This document shows, piece after piece, positions 9,272 to 18,138 of a stretch of 64,000 nucleotides of DNA. The DNA is from Streptomyces caniscabiei (GTDB lineage Bacteria; Actinomycetota; Actinomycetes; Streptomycetales; Streptomycetaceae): positions 310,001 to 374,000 of the forward strand of contig NZ_JABXWI010000009.1 of NCBI RefSeq assembly GCF_014930365.1, in the 5' to 3' direction. The notes under the pieces are model-generated. The model did no database searches. It was given only the letters and a program-made list of their open reading frames with translations, and was not told the origin of the DNA. Both the position numbers and the translations under genes were made by a program. Numbering within the stretch: the stretch's first letter is position 1; the number at the start of each line of letters is the position of its first letter.

Positions 9272-9850
9272 CTACTCGGCGTCCTCGCCCAGCAGGGCCA
9301 GGAAGTCGCGGAACGCCCCCGGCATGTCCACGGTGTCAGGGGCCAGCAGCCACTGGTACTGCAGGCCGTCCATCACGGCCACCAGCAGCGGGGCCGCGCG
9401 CTCCGGTGCGAGCCCGCTCGGGAGGCGGTCGCCGTACTCGGCGCGCAGCACCTCGGCCATGGAGCCCCGCACCCGCTCGTACCGCTCGGTGAAGAACTCG
9501 CGCGCGGGATGCCCCTCCGTGACGCTCTCGCCGAGCAGCGCGGAGAAGGTCTGCACGATGCCGGGCCGCATCGCGTTGTACTCGACCAGGGACCCCAGCA
9601 GATCGAGCCGCAGCGGGCTGTCGGGGACGGCGTCCCACCGGTCCCGCTCCCTGAGGACGGCGACGAGCAGCGCCTCCTTGGTGGGGAAGTAGTGCAGCAG
9701 TCCCTGCTGGGTGAGCCCGACACGCTCGGCGACCGCGGCCATGCTCGCGCCCCGGTAACCGCGCTCGGCGATCACCTCCAGGGCCGCCAGCACGATCTCC
9801 GCGCGCCGCTCCTCGCCCCTGACGCTCCTGGTCCCACGGGTGCCGCTCAT
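9272..9850 (-). CDS. TetR-family transcriptional regulator
   Basis: A 192-residue regulator from ATG 9850 (an upstream in-frame ATG at 9868 would add six residues). The DNA-binding helix-turn-helix is seen at about residues 28-58 (ASMAAVAERVGLTQQGLLHYF), followed by an all-helical ligand domain. It is divergent from the GH3 beta-glucosidase gene, with 132 bases between starts, and is the likely local regulator of that gene. An imperfect palindrome at 9913-9930 is the candidate operator. In Streptomyces sugar hydrolases are often controlled by TetR- or LacI-type repressors sensing a sugar, but the ligand here is unknown. Confidence 0.9.
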   Translation of the reverse strand: MSGTRGTRSVRGEERRAEIVLAALEVIAERGYRGASMAAVAERVGLTQQGLLHYFPTKEALLVAVLRERDRWDAVPDSPLRLDLLGSLVEYNAMRPGIVQTFSALLGESVTEGHPAREFFTERYERVRGSMAEVLRAEYGDRLPSGLAPERAAPLLVAVMDGLQYQWLLAPDTVDMPGAFRDFLALLGEDAE

Positions 9851-9912
9851 GCCGTCACCGTACGGCATCCGGCCTCTCCGAGCCGCCGTAAAGATAACGG
9901 CAAAATAACGAA

Positions 9913-9930
9913 ACCTACCGATCTACAGGT
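9913..9930. promoter_or_regulatory. Candidate operator between TetR and beta-glucosidase genes
   Basis: An 18-base imperfect palindrome, ACCT-acc-GATC-tac-AGGT: outer and central bases pair, the two inner triplets do not. It lies in the only promoter-bearing gap between the divergent TetR and GH3 genes. An A/T-rich tract with two TAACG motifs lies immediately upstream (9895-9910). Assignment to TetR binding is inference from position. Confidence 0.4.
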
Positions 9931-9982
9931 AATGCGTGCACGATGGCGGGAAGACGAACGGACTCGACGAGGAGGCACCGCG

Positions 9983-12445
9983 ATGGCGGCAACCCCGGGC
10001 ACCCGCCCCACCCCGGCCGACGAGGCCCGCGCAGCGGCCGTGGAGAAGGCCCTCGCCAGGCTGGACCTGGACGCCAAGGCGAGGCTCCTCGCCGGCCAGG
10101 ACATGTGGACGCTGCCCGCGCTCCCCGAGATCGGCCTCGCCTCCCTCGTCATGTCCGACGGCCCCATCGGCGTACGGGGAGTGCGCTGGACCGCCGAGGA
10201 CCCGTCCGTCGCGCTGCCCTCCCCGACCGCCCTGGCCGCCGCCTGGGATCCCGAACTCGCCCACCGGGCGGGGGTGTTGCTGGCCCAGGAGGCCCGCCGC
10301 AAGGGTGTCCACGTCCTCCTCGCCCCGACGGTCAACCTGCACCGCTCACCGCTGGGCGGCCGCCACTTCGAGGCGTACAGCGAGGACCCCCACCTCACCG
10401 GCGAGATCGGCTCGGGCTATGTGGCGGGCGTGCAGTCCGGCGGCGTCGGCACCACGGTCAAGCACTTCGTCGCCAACGACGCCGAGACCGACCGCTTCAC
10501 GGTGAACAACCTGGTCTCCGAACGCGCCCTGCGCGAGCTGTACCTGGCCCCGTTCGAGGCGATCGTGGCGAACGCCCACCCCTGGGGCATCATGACCGCC
10601 TACAACACCGTCAACGGCACCACGATGAGCGAGCACCGCTACCTCGTGAACGAGGTCCTGCGCGGCGAGTGGGGCTTCGACGGCTTCAACGTCTCCGACT
10701 GGCTGGCCGCCCGCTCCACGACCGCCGCCCTGACCGGCGGCCTCGACGTCGCCATGCCCGGCCCGGTCACCGTCTACGGCGAGGCCCTGGCCGCCGCCGT
10801 CCGCGCCGGCGAGGTCACCGAGGCCGAACTCGACGAGGCGGTCCGCCGTGTGCTGCTGCTGGCCGCCCGCGTCGGCATCCTCGAAGGCGCCGACCCGGTC
10901 GTCACCGAACTCCCCGCCCCCGTCGACGGCGACGCCCTGGCCCGCGAGATCGCCCGCCGCTCCTTCGTCCTCGTCCGCAACGAGACCCGGGACGGCCGGG
11001 CCGCCCTCCCGCTCCGGCCGGGCTCGACGGTCGCCCTCATCGGCGCCGCGGCCCGCGACGCCCGCGTCCTCGGCGGCGGCTCGGCCACCGTCTTCCCCGA
11101 CCACATCGTCTCCCCGCTCGACGGCCTCACCGCCGCCCTCCCCGAGGGCGCCCTGACGTACGCCGTCGGCGCGGACCCCAACGAGGAACTGGGCGTCGCC
11201 GACAAGGGATTCACCCTGGAGGCAGTCTGCCGCGACGCCTCCGGCACGGTCATCGGCACCCGCTCCTCGCCCAACGGCCACATCCAGTGGATGGGTGCGG
11301 ACCTCCCCGACGGCGTCACCCACAGCGCGCTGCACACCGTCGAGGTGACCGGCACCTTCGTGCCGCGCGAGACCGGCACGCACACCTTCGGCATCAAGGG
11401 ACTCGGCGCCTACACCCTCACCGTGGACGGCACCACCCACTTCGACGGTGTCCAGACCACCGACACGGACGACCCCTTCGTCTCGTTCTTCGGCGCCCCC
11501 GTCCCGCTGGCCCAGGTCGAACTGACCGAGGGCACACCGGTACGCGTCTCCCTCACCCATGTCGTGGAACTCGCCGCCGACGCCCCGATCACGATGCTCG
11601 CCTTCACCCTCTGCCACCAGGGACCGCAGCGCGATCCCGACGACCTGATCGCCGAGGCCGTCGAGGCCGCCCGAGCCGCCGACACGGCCGTCGTCGTGGT
11701 CGCCACCACCGAGCGGGTCGAGTCCGAGGGCTTCGACCGCAAGGACCTGCGCCTCCCCGGCCGCCAGGACGACCTGGTCCGCGCGGTGGCCGCCGCCAAC
11801 CCCGCCACGATCGTGGTCGTCAACGCGGGCTCCCCGGTGGAACTCCCGTGGCGCGACGACGTGGCCGCCGTCCTCCTCACCTGGTTCCCCGGCCAGGAGG
11901 GCGGCGCCGCCCTCGCCGACGTCCTCACCGGCACCCACGAGCCCGGCGGCCGCCTTCCCACCACCTGGGGCACCCTGGCCGAGGCCCCGGTCACCCAGGT
12001 CACCCCCACCTCCGGCGAACTCACCTACGACGAGGGCGTCTTCATCGGCTACCGAGCCTGGGACAAGGAGAACAGGACCCCCGCGTACCCCTTCGGCCAC
12101 GGCCTCGGCTACACCGACTGGACGTACGAGTCCCTCGACATCAGCGGCACGACGGCGACCGTCCGCGTCCGCAACACGGGCTCGCGCCAGGGCCGCGAGA
12201 CCATCCAGCTCTACCTGGCCCCCACGACCCCGGACGCCACCCGCCCGACCCGCTGGCTGGCAGGCTTCGCGACGCTGGAGGCGTCCCCGGGCGAGACGGC
12301 GGAGGCCGTCATCCAACTCCCGCGCCGCGCCTTCGAGATCTGGGACGAGACGACCGGCGCGTGGGTGCACGTGAAGGGTTCGTACGAGCTGGAAGCGGGC
12401 CGTTCGATCGAGGACCGTCGAGCAAGGGCAACGTTCGAGGCATAG
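9983..12445 (+). CDS. GH3 beta-glucosidase with PA14 insert
   Basis: An 820-residue family 3 glycoside hydrolase. The ATG at 9983 is supported by GAGGAGG 7 bases upstream; the frame stays open much further left without meaning. The N-terminal TIM-barrel domain carries the nucleophile Asp in FNVSDWLAA near residue 238. The alpha/beta sandwich domain follows. A PA14-type carbohydrate-binding insert occupies about residues 430-540 (FVPRETGTHTFGIKGLGAY), and a fibronectin III-like domain ends the protein (RETIQLYLAP). The arrangement is that of PA14-containing bacterial beta-glucosidases releasing glucose or related sugars from oligosaccharides or glycosides. There is no signal peptide, so it acts inside the cell. 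An aldose epimerase gene lies just downstream in convergent orientation. Confidence 0.93.
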   Translation: MAATPGTRPTPADEARAAAVEKALARLDLDAKARLLAGQDMWTLPALPEIGLASLVMSDGPIGVRGVRWTAEDPSVALPSPTALAAAWDPELAHRAGVLLAQEARRKGVHVLLAPTVNLHRSPLGGRHFEAYSEDPHLTGEIGSGYVAGVQSGGVGTTVKHFVANDAETDRFTVNNLVSERALRELYLAPFEAIVANAHPWGIMTAYNTVNGTTMSEHRYLVNEVLRGEWGFDGFNVSDWLAARSTTAALTGGLDVAMPGPVTVYGEALAAAVRAGEVTEAELDEAVRRVLLLAARVGILEGADPVVTELPAPVDGDALAREIARRSFVLVRNETRDGRAALPLRPGSTVALIGAAARDARVLGGGSATVFPDHIVSPLDGLTAALPEGALTYAVGADPNEELGVADKGFTLEAVCRDASGTVIGTRSSPNGHIQWMGADLPDGVTHSALHTVEVTGTFVPRETGTHTFGIKGLGAYTLTVDGTTHFDGVQTTDTDDPFVSFFGAPVPLAQVELTEGTPVRVSLTHVVELAADAPITMLAFTLCHQGPQRDPDDLIAEAVEAARAADTAVVVVATTERVESEGFDRKDLRLPGRQDDLVRAVAAANPATIVVVNAGSPVELPWRDDVAAVLLTWFPGQEGGAALADVLTGTHEPGGRLPTTWGTLAEAPVTQVTPTSGELTYDEGVFIGYRAWDKENRTPAYPFGHGLGYTDWTYESLDISGTTATVRVRNTGSRQGRETIQLYLAPTTPDATRPTRWLAGFATLEASPGETAEAVIQLPRRAFEIWDETTGAWVHVKGSYELEAGRSIEDRRARATFEA

Positions 12446-12464
12446 GGCGCCTGGAGCGCCCCGT

Positions 12465-12517
12465 CAGGGGCGCGGGGCCGTGTCGATATGCGGCTCCGCC
12501 GCGTGGGCGAGACCAGC
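12465..12517. repeat. Dispersed repeat, family B, copy 2
   Basis: A second copy of the repeat seen at 6869-6921, with the same GGGGCGCGGGGC lead, TCGATATGCGGC core and GCGGC/GCCGC mini-hairpin. It starts 20 bases after the beta-glucosidase stop and fills most of the gap before the convergent aldose epimerase stop. Confidence 0.8.
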
Positions 12518-12541
12518 CCCCACAGACCCGCACCCGACGAC

Positions 12542-13531
12542 CTACGATCGCACCCCGAACCCATAGACCGTCTCCGACCGATACACGCCGCCCGGCCGCA
12601 GTTCCGTACTCGGGAACCGCGGCCGGTTCGGCGAGTCGGGAAAGTGCTGCGTCTCCAACGCGACCCCGCCCCCGGGCCCGAACGGCTCCTCCAGATGATC
12701 CGCCGTATAGAGCTGCATCCCCGGCTCGGTCGTCGCCACGCTCAACACCCGCCCCGACCCCGCCTCCCACAACTCGGCGACCCCCTCCGCGCGCCCCGTG
12801 ACCCCCTTGTCCAGCACGAAGTTGTGGTCGTACCCACTCCCCACCTTCCGCGCCGTACGGAAGTCGAAGCGGGTCCCCTCCACCGCCGCCAGTTCACCCG
12901 TCGGAATCAGGTCCGCGTCCACCGGCGTCACCCGCGACGCGTCGATCCGCAGCTCGTGCCCCCCGGCGCCGCCGGAGCCGGCGCCCGCCAGGTTCCAGTA
13001 CGAGTGGTTGGTCAGGTTCACCACCGTCGGCGCGTCCGTGACCGCCTCGTACGCGATCCGCAGCGCGCTGCCGTCCTCCTCCAGCGTGTACGTGGCGGAG
13101 ACCTCCAGCCGCCCGGGGAAGCCCTCCTCGCCGTCCGGGCTCACCCGCGTCAGCCGCACTCCGGCCCCGTCCGCGACGCCCTCCGCCTCCCACACCCGCT
13201 TGTCGAAGCCGAGCGGACCGCCGTGCAGCGAGTTCGGCGGGTTGTTGCGCGCCAGCTCGTACGTCCGTCCGTCGAGGGTGAAGCGCCCGCCGGCGATCCG
13301 ATTGGCGTACCGTCCGACGAGCGCCCCGAAGAACGGCCCCTGATGGCGCAGATACCCGTCGAGGCCGGCGAACCCCAGCACCACGTCGGCGGTCCGCCCG
13401 TCCCGGTCGGGAAGCTCCACGGACTGCACGATCCCGCCGTACGTCAGGACGCGCACTCGCGTCCCGCCCCGCTCCAGCGTCCACCGGTGCACGGGCGTGC
13501 CGTCGGAAAGTGTGCCGAAAAGTTCGCTCAT
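12542..13531 (-). CDS. galM: Aldose 1-epimerase (mutarotase)
   Basis: A 329-residue galactose mutarotase-like enzyme, the usual family length. The N-terminal TYGGIVQSV and NRIAGGRFTL blocks, the catalytic His in NLTNHSYWNLAG near residue 172, and the general-base Glu in ALETQHFPDSPN near residue 296 are all present. It interconverts alpha and beta anomers of glucose, galactose or related aldoses in the cytosol. Facing the GH3 beta-glucosidase, it could prepare the beta-glucose that enzyme releases for metabolism. A family B repeat separates the two convergent genes. Confidence 0.93.
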   Translation of the reverse strand: MSELFGTLSDGTPVHRWTLERGGTRVRVLTYGGIVQSVELPDRDGRTADVVLGFAGLDGYLRHQGPFFGALVGRYANRIAGGRFTLDGRTYELARNNPPNSLHGGPLGFDKRVWEAEGVADGAGVRLTRVSPDGEEGFPGRLEVSATYTLEEDGSALRIAYEAVTDAPTVVNLTNHSYWNLAGAGSGGAGGHELRIDASRVTPVDADLIPTGELAAVEGTRFDFRTARKVGSGYDHNFVLDKGVTGRAEGVAELWEAGSGRVLSVATTEPGMQLYTADHLEEPFGPGGGVALETQHFPDSPNRPRFPSTELRPGGVYRSETVYGFGVRS

Positions 13532-13564
13532 GAGCGAAACCCTAGGCCACGACGGAACTCTGGG

Positions 13565-14464
13565 TCACGACCCCTTGGCGCTGACGATCCGGTACGCGAT
13601 CTCCGCCAGCCGCGCCTGTCCGTCCACGCTCGGATGGAACCAGTCCCACTGGCTGAGCTGGGCCTGCCCGAAGCGGTAGTCGAAGACGGCGTCCCCGTCG
13701 TACCGGCAGTGGCGGTCCTTCGCGCAGACCTCGCGCAGCACGTCGTTGTACGCCTCCACCCGGTCCTGGACGGCGTCGCGCCGCCGGCCGGCCGCCGTGG
13801 TGAGGACGTCCGGGTCGGCCAGCATGGATGGACAGATGCCCAGCTTCCACACCTGCTTGCCGACCGGGCTGGCGCGGCCCGCGGACCACAGCCGCTTCAG
13901 ATCCGGCACGCTCGCCACGAACACCTGCGCCTTGGGCAGCGCGTCCCGCAGCGTCGCCATCGAGTCCTCGAAGTCCGCGCGGAAGTCGGCGACCGGCGTC
14001 ATCGCGTCGACGGTCGCGCGGCACGCGTCGTTCGCCCCGACCATCACCGTGACCAGCTCCGGCTCACGGGTCACCGCGCGGGCCATCTGGTTCGGCAGGT
14101 CGGCCATCCGGGCCCCGGTGACCGCGTAGTTCCAGCTGTGCCGCAGCGCGCCGGAGCGGCCAAGGAGCCGGACGGCGAGACTGTCGACCGAGGCGTCGGT
14201 GCCGGTCGCCCAGGACACCTCGGGGCAGTCGGAGAGGACCTTGCACGCGTCGAAGCCGCGGGTGATGGAGTCCCCCACGGCGACCAGCGACTCGGGAGTG
14301 CTGTCCCACGCGGGCGTCGGTCTGGGCGACGCGGCGGCCCGCGGTCCGGTCCCCTCGGGGCCGGGGGAGTCACCACCCGTGGCGTCGCACCCGGTCACGG
14401 CCAGCAGGAACGCGGCCGTGGCCGCGCCCCACACCGCCCTCGAACGGTGGCGTCGCTTCCGCAT
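13565..14464 (-). CDS. SGNH/GDSL hydrolase lipoprotein
   Basis: A 299-residue exported lipoprotein. From ATG 14464, with GAGGGG 8 bases upstream, it begins with a basic stretch, a hydrophobic core and a lipobox VTGC, so it is probably anchored by a diacylglyceryl cysteine near residue 25. The SGNH blocks are clear: AVGDSITRGFD (block I Ser), NYAVTGARM, VMVGANDAC (block III Asn), and FHPSVDGQARLA (block V Asp/His region). Such proteins cleave esters of lipids or sugars at the cell surface. The open frame extends well upstream, but nothing there resembles coding sequence of this family. It lies 33 bases beyond the epimerase start on the same strand. Confidence 0.88.
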   Translation of the reverse strand: MRKRRHRSRAVWGAATAAFLLAVTGCDATGGDSPGPEGTGPRAAASPRPTPAWDSTPESLVAVGDSITRGFDACKVLSDCPEVSWATGTDASVDSLAVRLLGRSGALRHSWNYAVTGARMADLPNQMARAVTREPELVTVMVGANDACRATVDAMTPVADFRADFEDSMATLRDALPKAQVFVASVPDLKRLWSAGRASPVGKQVWKLGICPSMLADPDVLTTAAGRRRDAVQDRVEAYNDVLREVCAKDRHCRYDGDAVFDYRFGQAQLSQWDWFHPSVDGQARLAEIAYRIVSAKGS

Positions 14465-14741
14465 CCCCTGGTCCCCTCGGTCGGTCCCGCACGTGCAAGT
14501 TCCCACCCAGGACAACGCGCGGGAGTTCCCGACACGGGAGACCGACGAGAACGCTGCGGCGAACGGTGCAACTGTTCCGTACCGCACACGCGTCCCCCCG
14601 GGTGAAACAGCGTCGCGTCCTGGCGTCCGCTCCGACGGTACGTCACACTCCTTGCCCCGCCGCACGGTAGCCTCGCCACGTGGCCGCCCTGCCACTGCCG
14701 TTCCGTCGAATGACAAGATGCCCTGCTCTGTGGAGGCCCCG

Positions 14742-15236
14742 GTGACGACACGTGGAGTCCTGTACGTGCACTCCGCGCCGCGTGCGCTGTGCCCGCACGT
14801 CGAGTGGGCCGTCGCGGGCGTTCTCGGGACCCGCGTGAACCTCGACTGGATCCGGCAGCCGGCCGCGCCGGGCACCTGGCGCTCGGAGTTCTCCTGGCAG
14901 GGCCAGGCCGGCACCGCCTCCAAGCTGGCGTCGGCCCTGCGCGGCTGGCACCTCCTGCGCTTCGAGGTCACCGCCGAGCCCTGCGCCACCGCCGAGGGCG
15001 AGCGCTACAGCTGCACCCCCGACCTCGGCATCTTCCACGCCGTCACCGGCATCCACGGCGACATCCTCATCCCCGAGGACCGCCTCCGCGCGGCCCTGCT
15101 CCGCAGTCAACGGGGCGAGACCGACCTGGAGTCCGACCTCGCGAAGCTCCTCGGCAAGCCCTGGGACGACGAACTGGAGCCCTTCCGCTACGCGGGAGAG
15201 GGCGCCCCGGTCCGCTGGCTCCACCAGGTGGTCTGA
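14742..15236 (+). CDS. DUF3145 protein
   Basis: A 164-residue protein of the actinobacterial DUF3145 family (motifs TTRGVLYVHSAP, WRSEFSWQG, PFRYAGEGAPVRWLHQVV), matching the usual length. GTG 14742 is chosen because a GGAGG box is 5 bases upstream; an in-frame ATG lies 24 bases earlier. No function is established. In streptomycetes this gene commonly borders the fab operon, as here, where it converges on fabF with a dispersed repeat between. It is probably soluble and cytosolic: there are no membrane segments or signal peptide. Confidence 0.88.
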   Translation: MTTRGVLYVHSAPRALCPHVEWAVAGVLGTRVNLDWIRQPAAPGTWRSEFSWQGQAGTASKLASALRGWHLLRFEVTAEPCATAEGERYSCTPDLGIFHAVTGIHGDILIPEDRLRAALLRSQRGETDLESDLAKLLGKPWDDELEPFRYAGEGAPVRWLHQVV

Positions 15237-15242
15237 CGGCCC

Positions 15243-15294
15243 TTTTCAAGGGGCGCGGGGAACTGCGCGAGAAGTCCCACGGACCCGCACTCGA
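15243..15294. repeat. Dispersed repeat, family A, copy 1
   Basis: A copy of the repeat with core GGGGCGCGGGGAACTGCGCG followed by AGAAG-CCCAC and GACCCGCACTCG. It starts 7 bases after the DUF3145 stop. Further copies lie at 31641-31679 and 31722-31759 (opposite orientations), 36302-36340 and 46097-46145. All are at 3' gene ends. Confidence 0.8.
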
Positions 15295-15359
15295 CGTACA
15301 GACAACTGTGGCCCGAATCCCTGAAAGGGACCCGGGCCACACGCGCGTCAGCGAACGAA

Positions 15360-16631
15360 TCAAACCGTCCGGAACGCCAGCACCACGTTGTGCCCACCGA
15401 ACCCGAACGAGTCGTTCAGCGCGGCGATACGCCCCTCGACCGGCAGCTTGCGAGCCTCACCGCGAACGATGTCGGCGTTGGCCTCCGCCTCGGGGTCCAG
15501 GTCGTTCACATTGATCGTCGGCGGAGCCACCCGGTGGTACAGCGCGAGCACCGTCGCCACCGTCTCCACCCCGCCGGCCCCACCGAGCAGATGCCCGGTC
15601 ATCGACTTCGTCGCCGACACCGCGAAGTGGTCGGTGTCGTCGCCGAACACCTTCCGCAGCGCCTTCAGCTCCGCGATGTCACCGGCCGGCGTCGACGTCC
15701 CGTGCGCGTTGACGTGCACGATCTCCGCCGGGTCCAGGTCGGTGCGGTCCAGCAGGTTCTGCAGGGCGTGGGCGATCCCGCGCCCCTCCGGCTCCGGCTG
15801 CACGATGTCGTGGCCGTCGGCGGAGATGCCCTGGCCCACGGCCTCGGCGTAGACCCGGGCACCCCGGGCCGCCGCGTGCTCCGCGGACTCCAGGACCACG
15901 ACGCCGGCGCCCTCGCCGAGGACGAAGCCGTCACGGCCGGTGTCGTACGGACGGGACGCGCCCTGCGGGTCGTCGTTGTTCTTGGACATCGCCATCATGT
16001 TGCCGAACGCGGCGATCGGCAGCGGGTGGATGGCGGCCTCGGTGCCACCGGCGACCACGACGTCGGCGCGGCCGGTGCGGATCATCTCGATGGCGTAGCC
16101 GATGGCCTCGGCGCCCGACGCGCAGGCGGAGACCGGGGTGTGCACACCGGCGCGCGCGCCGACGTACAGACCGACGTTGGCGGACGGGCCGTTGGGCATC
16201 AGCATGGGCACGGTGTGCGGGGAGACGCGGCGTACGCCCTTCTCCTTCAGCACGTCGTACTGGTCGAGCAGGGTCGTCACACCGCCGATGCCGGAGGCGA
16301 TGACCGCGCCGACGCGGTCCGCGTCGACGGTGCCGTCGTCGGCCGACGTCTCCGTGTAACCGGCGTCCGCCCACGCCTCCTTGGCCGCGATCAGCGCGAA
16401 CTGCGCCGAGCGGTCCAGTCGGCGGGCCTGCGGCCGGGGAATGACCTCGGTCGGCTCCACGGCGATCTGCGCGGCGATGCGGACCGCCTGGTCGGCGGCC
16501 CACTCCTGCTCCAGGGGGCCGACACCGGACTTGCCGGCGACCAGCCCTTCCCAGGTGGAAGTCGCGTCGCCACCCAGCGGTGTGGTTGCGCCGATACCGG
16601 TGACGACCACGGTGCGATTGGTCGAGCTCAC
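15360..16631 (-). CDS. fabF: Beta-ketoacyl-ACP synthase II
   Basis: A 423-residue condensing enzyme. GTG 16631 is preferred over an in-frame TTG at 16646 because GGAGAA lies 7 bases upstream and the protein then begins SSTNRTVVVTGIG, the normal family start. The catalytic triad is complete: Cys in SACASGAEAIG near residue 167, His in NAHGTSTPAGD near residue 310 and His in TKSMTGHLLGGAG near residue 345. It elongates acyl-ACP with malonyl-ACP and is the last gene of fabD-fabH-acpP-fabF. A strong hairpin separates it from acpP and may lower its expression relative to ACP. Confidence 0.97.
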   Translation of the reverse strand: MSSTNRTVVVTGIGATTPLGGDATSTWEGLVAGKSGVGPLEQEWAADQAVRIAAQIAVEPTEVIPRPQARRLDRSAQFALIAAKEAWADAGYTETSADDGTVDADRVGAVIASGIGGVTTLLDQYDVLKEKGVRRVSPHTVPMLMPNGPSANVGLYVGARAGVHTPVSACASGAEAIGYAIEMIRTGRADVVVAGGTEAAIHPLPIAAFGNMMAMSKNNDDPQGASRPYDTGRDGFVLGEGAGVVVLESAEHAAARGARVYAEAVGQGISADGHDIVQPEPEGRGIAHALQNLLDRTDLDPAEIVHVNAHGTSTPAGDIAELKALRKVFGDDTDHFAVSATKSMTGHLLGGAGGVETVATVLALYHRVAPPTINVNDLDPEAEANADIVRGEARKLPVEGRIAALNDSFGFGGHNVVLAFRTV

Positions 16632-16707
16632 GGGAATGTTCTCCAACGGTTACGAGGATTCAGCGGCGCCACCGCCGGGTGGCGGGGCAAGCGGACTGCT
16701 CCGCGGG

Positions 16708-16728
16708 GGATCGGGCCGGACCCGATCC
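16708..16728 (-). terminator. Hairpin between acpP and fabF (attenuator/processing site)
   Basis: A perfect 8-base stem, GGATCGGG and CCCGATCC, with a 5-base loop, placed 7 bases after the acpP stop on the transcript strand and followed by G/C-rich sequence rather than a U tract. It could terminate part of the transcription or shield the acpP mRNA 3' end. A weaker 6-base hairpin (GCCGGA/TCCGGC, 17066-17085) lies between fabH and acpP. Confidence 0.5.
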
Positions 16729-16734
16729 GCCGGA

Positions 16735-16983
16735 TCAGCCCTGGTGCTTGAGGATGTAGTCGGTCGCGTCGCCGACCGTCTTGAGGTTCTTGACGTCGTC
16801 GTCCGGGATCTTGACGTCGAAGCGCTCTTCGGCGGCGACGACGACCTCGACCATGGACAGCGAGTCGACGTCCAGGTCGTCGGTGAAGGACTTGTCCAGC
16901 TGGACGTCCTCGACCGGGATGCCGGCGATCTCGTTCACGATGTCGGCGAGACCGGCGACGATCTCTTCCTGGGTGGCGGCCAT
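16735..16983 (-). CDS. acpP: Acyl carrier protein
   Basis: An 82-residue acidic protein. The phosphopantetheine attachment serine is in DVDSLSMVEVV near residue 41, the family signature. It carries growing acyl chains for FabD, FabH and FabF. The ATG has a good GAAGGAG ribosome site 8 bases upstream. It is the third gene of the fab operon, with hairpins on both sides, which fits the need for far more ACP than enzymes. Confidence 0.97.
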   Translation of the reverse strand: MAATQEEIVAGLADIVNEIAGIPVEDVQLDKSFTDDLDVDSLSMVEVVVAAEERFDVKIPDDDVKNLKTVGDATDYILKHQG

Positions 16984-17093
16984 GTCAGGCGCTCCTTCGT
17001 AGTTTTCAGTGTTTCGAGAGGGTGGGGCGGCCCGCCGCGTCAGCGGCAGGTGGTGCGTTTCCCGAGCCGGACCGCATGATCCGGCACGGGTGC

Positions 17094-18125
17094 CTAGGGG
17101 AGGGTAACGACCGTCGCGGCGTACACGAGACCCGCCCCGAAGCCGATGACGAGCGCGGTGTCGCCGCTCTTCGCCTCGCCGGTCGCCAGGAGCCGCTCCA
17201 TCGCGAGCGGGATCGAGGCGGCCGAGGTGTTGCCGGTGGTGCGCACGTCACGCGCGACCGTGACGTGCTCCGGCAGCTTGAGTGTCTTCACCATCGAGTC
17301 GATGATCCGCTCGTTGGCCTGGTGGGGAATGAAGACGTCCAGGTCGTCCGAGCTGATCCCGGCCGCTTCCAGCGCCTGCTGTGCGACCTTCGCCATCTCG
17401 AACACGGCCCAGCGGAACACCGCCTGGCCCTCCTGCGTGATCGCGGGGAACTTGACGTTGCCCTCGCTGTCCAGCGGAAGATTCTCGACGTCCCCGATCC
17501 GGAACTCGTTCCACGGGACCGTCTGCTTGATCGTGCCGGCCTTGTCGCCCTCGGAGCCCCACACCGTCGGGCCGATGTGCGGCTCCTGGGAGGGACCGAC
17601 GACGACCGCGCCGGCGCCGTCGCCGAAGAGGAAGGCCGTGGCCCGGTCCTCCAGGTCGGTCAGGTCGGACAGCCGCTCGACACCGATGACGAGGACGTAC
17701 TCCGCGGAGCCCTCGACGACCATGCCCTTGGCGAGGGTGAGGCCGTAGCCGAAGCCCGCGCAGCCGGCCGAGATGTCGAAGGCGGCGGCCTTGGCCGTGC
17801 CCAGCTTGTCGGCGATCTCGGTGGCGACGGCCGGGGTCTGGCTGAAGTGCGAGACGGTCGAGACGACGACCGCGCCGATCTGCTCGGCGGAGATCCCCGC
17901 GTCGGCGATCGCCTTGCCGGAGGCCTCGATCGACATGGCGGCGACGGTCTCCTCGTCGTTCGCCCAGTGCCGGGTCTCGATGCCGGAGCGGGAGCGGATC
18001 CACTCGTCGGAGGAGTCGATCCTCTCCAGGATGACGTCGTTGGGCACCACCCGGACCGGGCGGTAGCCGCCGACGCCGAGGATGCGCGCGTACGGGGCGC
18101 CCTTGCTAGGCCTGATCTTCGACAT
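17094..18125 (-). CDS. fabH: Beta-ketoacyl-ACP synthase III
   Basis: A 343-residue KAS III that condenses an acyl-CoA primer with malonyl-ACP to start fatty acid synthesis. The active-site Cys lies in ISAGCAGFGYGL near residue 122, His in IPHQANERI near residue 273 and Asn in GNTSAASIP near residue 303. In Streptomyces this enzyme accepts branched primers such as isobutyryl-CoA. It starts at ATG 18125, 13 bases after the fabD stop, with CCGGAG as ribosome site, so it is clearly cotranscribed. Confidence 0.97.
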   Translation of the reverse strand: MSKIRPSKGAPYARILGVGGYRPVRVVPNDVILERIDSSDEWIRSRSGIETRHWANDEETVAAMSIEASGKAIADAGISAEQIGAVVVSTVSHFSQTPAVATEIADKLGTAKAAAFDISAGCAGFGYGLTLAKGMVVEGSAEYVLVIGVERLSDLTDLEDRATAFLFGDGAGAVVVGPSQEPHIGPTVWGSEGDKAGTIKQTVPWNEFRIGDVENLPLDSEGNVKFPAITQEGQAVFRWAVFEMAKVAQQALEAAGISSDDLDVFIPHQANERIIDSMVKTLKLPEHVTVARDVRTTGNTSAASIPLAMERLLATGEAKSGDTALVIGFGAGLVYAATVVTLP

Positions 18126-18138
18126 AGCTCCGGGGCTC

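Noticed and set aside
7724..9982. Upstream extension of the GH3 frame by about 750 codons
   Set aside because: It runs antisense through the pyroglutamyl-peptidase-like and TetR genes; a strong ribosome site at 9969-9975 marks the real start.
9943..12801. Very long open frames over the beta-glucosidase (952 codons on plus, 674 on minus)
   Set aside because: Composition is the low-complexity Arg/Pro/Gly pattern of shadows; the GH3 frame has full motif support.
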